A stretch of DNA of 64,000 nt. It comes from Bacillus sp. NTK074B. GTDB taxonomy: Bacteria > Bacillota > Bacilli > Bacillales > Bacillaceae_B. The stretch is taken from contig NZ_JAFKOH010000002.1 of assembly GCF_017303375.1 (NCBI RefSeq), positions 248,001-312,000 on the forward strand, written 5' to 3'. Within the stretch, counting starts at the first letter, position 1. Each line of letters begins with the position of its first letter. This document shows positions 60,258 to 64,000 of the stretch, piece after piece. The notes beneath the pieces were generated by a model. It saw only the letters and a list, made by a program, of their open reading frames with translations. It was not told the origin of the DNA and did no database searches. The translations under genes and the position numbers were made by a program.

Positions 60258-60288
60258 CTGAGACTGATAGCAATGCTATCAGTCTCAG
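60258..60288 (-). terminator. Intrinsic terminator of sucCD
   Basis: A perfect 14-bp stem (CTGAGACTGATAGC/GCTATCAGTCTCAG, three-base loop) is followed by a TTTTATC tract on the minus strand. It begins eight bases after the sucD stop. Confidence 0.95.
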
Positions 60289-60295
60289 ATCTGGA

Positions 60296-61198
60296 TTAAT
60301 GGGTTTTACATTTATCGAGGATACCCTCTTCTTTCAATACTTTGATCAATGTTTCTCCCATATCTGATGGTGTCGGAGCCACCTGAATTCCACATTCATT
60401 CATAACACGGATCTTCTCATCAGCCGTTCCTTTACCTCCCGAAATAATCGCACCTGCATGGCCCATACGCTTCCCTGGAGGCGCCGTACGTCCACCGATG
60501 AATCCTACTACAGGCTTGGTCATATTGGCTTTGATCCACTCAGCAGCTTCTTCTTCAGCAGTACCGCCGATTTCTCCAATCATGATGACCGCATAGGTAT
60601 CTTCATCTTCATTGAACGCTTTCAGTACATCGATAAAGTCTGTTCCATTCACAGGATCTCCACCGATACCGACTGCTGTAGACTGTCCGATGCCAGCTTG
60701 TGAAAGTTGGTGAACGGCTTCATACGTCAGTGTACCAGAACGGGAAACAACCCCAACGTGGCCTTTTGTGTGGATATAACCAGGCATGATCCCGATTTTA
60801 CACTCGTCAGGAGTGATGACTCCGGGGCAGTTTGGCCCGACAAGACGTGTTTTCTTACCTTCCATATAACGCTTTACCTTTACCATATCCAAAACAGGGA
60901 TATGCTCTGTGATACAAATAGCCAAATCAAGCTCTGCATCAACGGCTTCCATGATTGCATCTGCAGCAAATGGTGCCGGAACATAAATGACGGAAGCATT
61001 TACGCCAGTTGCTTTCTTTGCTTCTTCAACAGTATTGAAAACAGGTACGCCTTCAACCTCTGTTCCGCCTTTTCCAGGTGTAACACCTGCCACGATCTGT
61101 GTACCGTATTCAAGCATTTGCTTGGTGTGGAAAAGAGCTGTTGATCCTGTAATTCCTTGTACAACAACCTTGGTATCTTTATTAATAAATACGCTCAT
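60296..61198 (-). CDS. sucD: Succinyl-CoA synthetase subunit alpha
   Basis: Catalytic subunit that carries the phosphohistidine in the TCA-cycle conversion of succinyl-CoA to succinate. It has 300 residues. The CoA-binding Rossmann domain starts [19 protein letters not shown]; the active-site His247 is in [18 protein letters not shown]. It lies 16 bases after sucC, in one operon, ended by a strong terminator. Confidence 0.98.
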   Translation of the reverse strand: MSVFINKDTKVVVQGITGSTALFHTKQMLEYGTQIVAGVTPGKGGTEVEGVPVFNTVEEAKKATGVNASVIYVPAPFAADAIMEAVDAELDLAICITEHIPVLDMVKVKRYMEGKKTRLVGPNCPGVITPDECKIGIMPGYIHTKGHVGVVSRSGTLTYEAVHQLSQAGIGQSTAVGIGGDPVNGTDFIDVLKAFNEDEDTYAVIMIGEIGGTAEEEAAEWIKANMTKPVVGFIGGRTAPPGKRMGHAGAIISGGKGTADEKIRVMNECGIQVAPTPSDMGETLIKVLKEEGILDKCKTH

Positions 61199-61214
61199 TA
61201 GTCCCCCGCCTTTC

Positions 61215-62375
61215 TCAGCCTACTTGCTCAACGATTTTTTGTGCGCCGTCTGCCATGGATTCAGCTGCAATAATATTCAATCCTGATTCATTAAGGATTT
61301 CTTTTCCTAAGTCAACATTTGTACCTTCAAGACGCACTACAAGAGGCACTTGAAGCCCGATTTGCTTAGCTGCTTCTACTACACCTGTTGCAATGACGTC
61401 ACATTTCATGATTCCACCAAAGATATTGACGAAAATACCTTTGACGTTTTCATCAGATAGGATGATTTTGAATGCTTCTGTTACCTTTTCTGCCGTGGCG
61501 CCGCCCCCAACATCAAGGAAGTTAGCGGGATCTCCGCCATAATGCTTCACGATATCCATCGTAGCCATGGCAAGACCGGCGCCATTTACCATACAGCCGA
61601 TATTACCGTCAAGGGAAATGTAGCTCAGGTCATATTTAGAAGCTTCGATTTCTTTTACATCTTCTTCTTCAAGATCGCGTAATTCAATGACATCCTTTTG
61701 ACGGTATAATGCATTTGAATCGAAGTTGAACTTCGCATCAAGTGCCATAACGTCTCCGTCACCTGTCACGACTAATGGATTGATTTCAACAATCGAAGCA
61801 TCCTTTTGGATGTACACATTATAAAGACCCATCATGAACTTTGCTGCTTTTCCAACAAGTTTTTGAGGAATATTGATATTGAAAGCGATACGTCTCGCCT
61901 GGAAACCCGTTAATCCAACTACGGGATCAATGTACTCTTTAAAGATTTTCTCAGGTGTTTTTTCTGCTACTTCTTCGATTTCTGTTCCGCCTTCTTCTGA
62001 AGCCATAAGGACAACTTGGGAAGTCGCACGATCGAGTACCAGTCCTACATAATATTCTTTCTTGATATCACAGCCCTCTTCGATAAGTAAGCGCTTTACT
62101 TCCTTACCTTCAGGACCTGTTTGGTGAGTGACTAAAGTTTTACCGATTAACTCATCTGCATATGTACGCACTTCGTCCAGGCTTTTAGCGATTTTAACTC
62201 CGCCAGCTTTACCTCGACCACCTGCATGGATTTGGGCTTTCACTACATACACGCTGGAATTTAACGTCTTCGCCGCTTCTACTGCTTCTTCAGCTGTAAA
62301 AGCCACTTTACCATTCGGTACGGACACCCCGTAATTTCTGAGGATTTCTTTACCTTGATATTCATGGATATTCAT
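61215..62375 (-). CDS. sucC: Succinyl-CoA synthetase subunit beta
   Basis: ATP-grasp subunit that supplies nucleotide for the reaction. It has 386 residues beginning [20 protein letters not shown]. The ATP-grasp core has [20 protein letters not shown] and the succinate-binding [15 protein letters not shown]. The ATG at 62375 follows GGAGGATGG. A strong promoter and cre-like site precede it. Confidence 0.98.
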   Translation of the reverse strand: MNIHEYQGKEILRNYGVSVPNGKVAFTAEEAVEAAKTLNSSVYVVKAQIHAGGRGKAGGVKIAKSLDEVRTYADELIGKTLVTHQTGPEGKEVKRLLIEEGCDIKKEYYVGLVLDRATSQVVLMASEEGGTEIEEVAEKTPEKIFKEYIDPVVGLTGFQARRIAFNINIPQKLVGKAAKFMMGLYNVYIQKDASIVEINPLVVTGDGDVMALDAKFNFDSNALYRQKDVIELRDLEEEDVKEIEASKYDLSYISLDGNIGCMVNGAGLAMATMDIVKHYGGDPANFLDVGGGATAEKVTEAFKIILSDENVKGIFVNIFGGIMKCDVIATGVVEAAKQIGLQVPLVVRLEGTNVDLGKEILNESGLNIIAAESMADGAQKIVEQVG

Positions 62376-62407
62376 TTTCCATCCTCCTATCAAACTCTTC
62401 AAAAAAT

Positions 62408-62421
62408 AGACTGCGCTTTCA
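62408..62421 (-). promoter_or_regulatory. cre-like site at the sucCD start point
   Basis: TGAAAGCGCAGTCT matches 12 of 14 positions of the cre consensus, including the central TGAAAGCG. It begins at the last base of the -10 hexamer and covers the expected start site, a position where CcpA commonly represses. Direct control is inferred. Confidence 0.5.
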
Positions 62422-62449
62422 TTGTATTAAATGATAGTATATATGTCCA
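62421..62449 (-). promoter_or_regulatory. SigA promoter of sucCD
   Basis: TGGACA (62449-62444) and TACAAT (62426-62421) are separated by exactly 17 bases; each matches five of six consensus bases. About 45 bases upstream of the sucC start. Confidence 0.8.
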
Positions 62450-62625
62450 CCATTATGCTAAAAATATTATATTAATTTAAAAATTCTGAACATATTTTAA
62501 TAGAATTCTTCCTCGTTACGCCGTATTTAGCGGAAGTAGTACCCATAAATTATTATACTTAAAAAATATAATCCTCTTCGAAACTAGTGAATATATTGTA
62601 AGAACTACATGACTAAAACCATTAT

Positions 62626-62907
62626 TTATTCCTTTTTGGATAGATCTCTGTCCAATCGGTAGATGAATGCAAAGACTTCTGCGACTGCCCCGTATAATTC
62701 CTCCGGGATGGATTCACCGATATCCAGGTTCCCGAGCAAGGACAACAAGCTCTTATCTTCTTGTACAGGTACTCCATGCTCATTCGCTTTTGAAAGAATG
62801 TTGTCAGCAATGATGCCTTTTCCTTTTGCCACGACTTTTGGTGCTGATCCTTCTTGCTGGTCATACCCTAATGCGATTGCTTCTCTCCGCTCACGCCGGC
62901 TTTTCAT
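62626..62907 (-). CDS. ylqH: YlqH, FlhB C-terminal-domain-like protein
   Basis: A 93-residue protein resembling the cytoplasmic domain of FlhB without its membrane part: EAIALGYDQQEGSAPKVVAKG and SIPEELYGAVAEVFAFIYRL correspond to the FlhB region after the NPTH site. The NPTH itself is absent. Its role is unknown; it pairs with the FliK-like ylqG, and its start overlaps the ylqG stop by four bases. The 250-base spacer to sucC holds the sucC promoter. Confidence 0.9.
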   Translation of the reverse strand: MKSRRERREAIALGYDQQEGSAPKVVAKGKGIIADNILSKANEHGVPVQEDKSLLSLLGNLDIGESIPEELYGAVAEVFAFIYRLDRDLSKKE

Positions 62908-64000
62908 ATTTTCACATCAACTCCGGAAAAGGTTTGATTACTCTCATCACCAAAGATTTTATCTGAAAGATTTGCGTGTTTATCAGGAGCCTTCACCTTT
63001 AGGGTAGACAACTGATAGTCAAGCTTATCCAGCCCTTCCTTCAACTCAGGAATGAATGATTGGGACAAAGTTTCGATCCGAGGATGGTCATTCCAAATGG
63101 TGAGGGAAATCACACGATTTTGAACCTGCATATCGATCAATGTCTCATTGATTCCCTCCAGGTTTAAATAAAATAATACACGGCAGTAGTCTCCGTCTAT
63201 TACCCCCTTCTCTTTTTCTTTTCCTGTCCACTGCAATGTGATGTCGGTGTTTCGCCCGAACAGATACAGGGGAAATTGTTGCACGATTGTCAGAAATGGG
63301 GAATGGTCTTGGGATTGAAGAACTTGATGGTTCATTTTCAGAACAATGTCATCGGCTAATTGGCGGATATCTGATGCAGGGTGATTCAGGCTCAATCCAA
63401 TGAGATGCTCCTTGAGTGTCTGACTTTGGATCTCATATCCTTTATGAAACTGAGCTTCATAGTTGATCCCGAAATCACCAATCACCCTTTTCAATACTTT
63501 AGCCAATTCTTCTCCCCTGAGTTTTTCTGTGAGTTCTAATACCGTTTGATGATGCAGCTGTTGAAAGACCTTCTCTTGATTGGACGAAGGGACACGCCCC
63601 CCCCACATCTCTTCAAGCCTGGTAAGATTCATCTCCACCAGGTTCTCCTTTCCTGCCAATCTGACAAGCTGTTTTGTCCCTGCTTCGGGGGCACCTTCTT
63701 TATTTACAGTCAGTGTGTTCAACCATTTTTCAACTAGTGAGTCAGCTGCTTTTTGGGATTCGGGCCCGTTGCCAACCTTCGCTAGCCGGTTCAGTTCATT
63801 CCGAAGATTCTCAGGTGAACGAATTGGAGGTGAAGTGCCTTGTAAAAGCTCTCCATTTTGCTTTCCTTCTGACGTTTTCCCTTCCAAAATCATCCCTGTT
63901 AACCCTTCCTTCCACTGATGCATGACGGTTTCTTTTGAAAAGAATCCAAGGGTCTTCAATAAATCAAAATGGCCCAATCGGCTTGAAAAGGTTTGTGAAG
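62904..64000 (-). CDS. ylqG: YlqG, FliK-like protein, N-terminus outside window
   Basis: The frame is open through base 64000, so the true start lies beyond the window. At least 365 residues are visible. The sequence is poorly conserved, with a C-terminal half (VLFYLNLEGINETLIDMQVQ and PELKEGLDKLDYQLSTLKVK) that resembles the FliK hook-length domain fold. It overlaps ylqH, and the pair mimics a FliK-FlhB switch module. Function unknown; in B. subtilis this pair lies after rnhB. Confidence 0.85.
   Translation of the reverse strand, partial: SQTFSSRLGHFDLLKTLGFFSKETVMHQWKEGLTGMILEGKTSEGKQNGELLQGTSPPIRSPENLRNELNRLAKVGNGPESQKAADSLVEKWLNTLTVNKEGAPEAGTKQLVRLAGKENLVEMNLTRLEEMWGGRVPSSNQEKVFQQLHHQTVLELTEKLRGEELAKVLKRVIGDFGINYEAQFHKGYEIQSQTLKEHLIGLSLNHPASDIRQLADDIVLKMNHQVLQSQDHSPFLTIVQQFPLYLFGRNTDITLQWTGKEKEKGVIDGDYCRVLFYLNLEGINETLIDMQVQNRVISLTIWNDHPRIETLSQSFIPELKEGLDKLDYQLSTLKVKAPDKHANLSDKIFGDESNQTFSGVDVKI

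Overview
The window is a core chromosomal segment of a low-to-moderate GC Bacillaceae bacterium (Firmicutes). Every recognisable gene lies on the minus strand. Read from 64000 down to 1, the gene order is that of the Bacillus subtilis ylqG-to-pnp region: ylqG-ylqH, sucC-sucD, dprA, topA, trmFO, xerC, hslV-hslU, codY, the fla/che operon flgB to sigD-swrB, rpsB-tsf-pyrH-frr, uppS-cdsA-dxr-rasP-proS-polC, rimP-nusA-ylxR-ylxQ-infB-ylxP-rbfA-truB-ribF, rpsO and pnp. Protein lengths and motifs match Bacillus. The genus cannot be fixed from the sequence alone; a Bacillus or Rossellomorea-like organism is a guess.

Layout by coordinate. Positions 1-9480 carry the end of the translation/transcription block: pnp (cut by the window edge), rpsO with its own promoter and leader, ribF, truB, rbfA, ylxP, infB, ylxQ, ylxR, nusA and rimP. 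Positions 9565-20000 hold polC, proS, the intramembrane protease rasP, and the isoprenoid and lipid genes dxr, cdsA and uppS. Positions 20186-23450 hold frr, pyrH, tsf and rpsB, separated by clear terminator hairpins, with a strong promoter and structured leader before rpsB. Positions 23452-50680 are the fla/che operon: basal body, type III export, hook assembly, C-ring, chemotaxis (CheY, CheB, CheA, CheW, CheC, CheD), SigD and SwrB. Positions 50681-51476 are a gene-poor spacer with several regulatory signals. Positions 51477-62375 hold codY, hslU, hslV, xerC, trmFO, topA, dprA and sucDC. Positions 62626-64000 hold the flagellar-like pair ylqH and ylqG, the latter cut by the right edge.

How the genes work together. 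The fla/che block builds the flagellum and its chemotactic control and encodes the late-gene sigma factor. CodY, encoded directly upstream, represses fla/che in B. subtilis, and a CodY-like box is visible before flgB here. The nusA-infB block and rpsO-pnp serve translation and RNA turnover. The sucCD promoter carries a cre-like site right at its start point.

I found no mobile elements, CRISPR arrays, tRNA or rRNA genes, phage or defence genes, and no novel multi-gene system. The most interesting unexplained DNA is the 800-base codY-flgB spacer. It holds a GC-richer 42-codon Cys-containing ORF that can also fold as RNA, SD-led micro-ORFs, a promoter followed about 65 bases later by a terminator, and then the likely flgB promoter. 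Other points worth checking are a long hairpin before tsf, a hairpin and missing Shine-Dalgarno before swrD, and a hairpin separating sigD from swrB.
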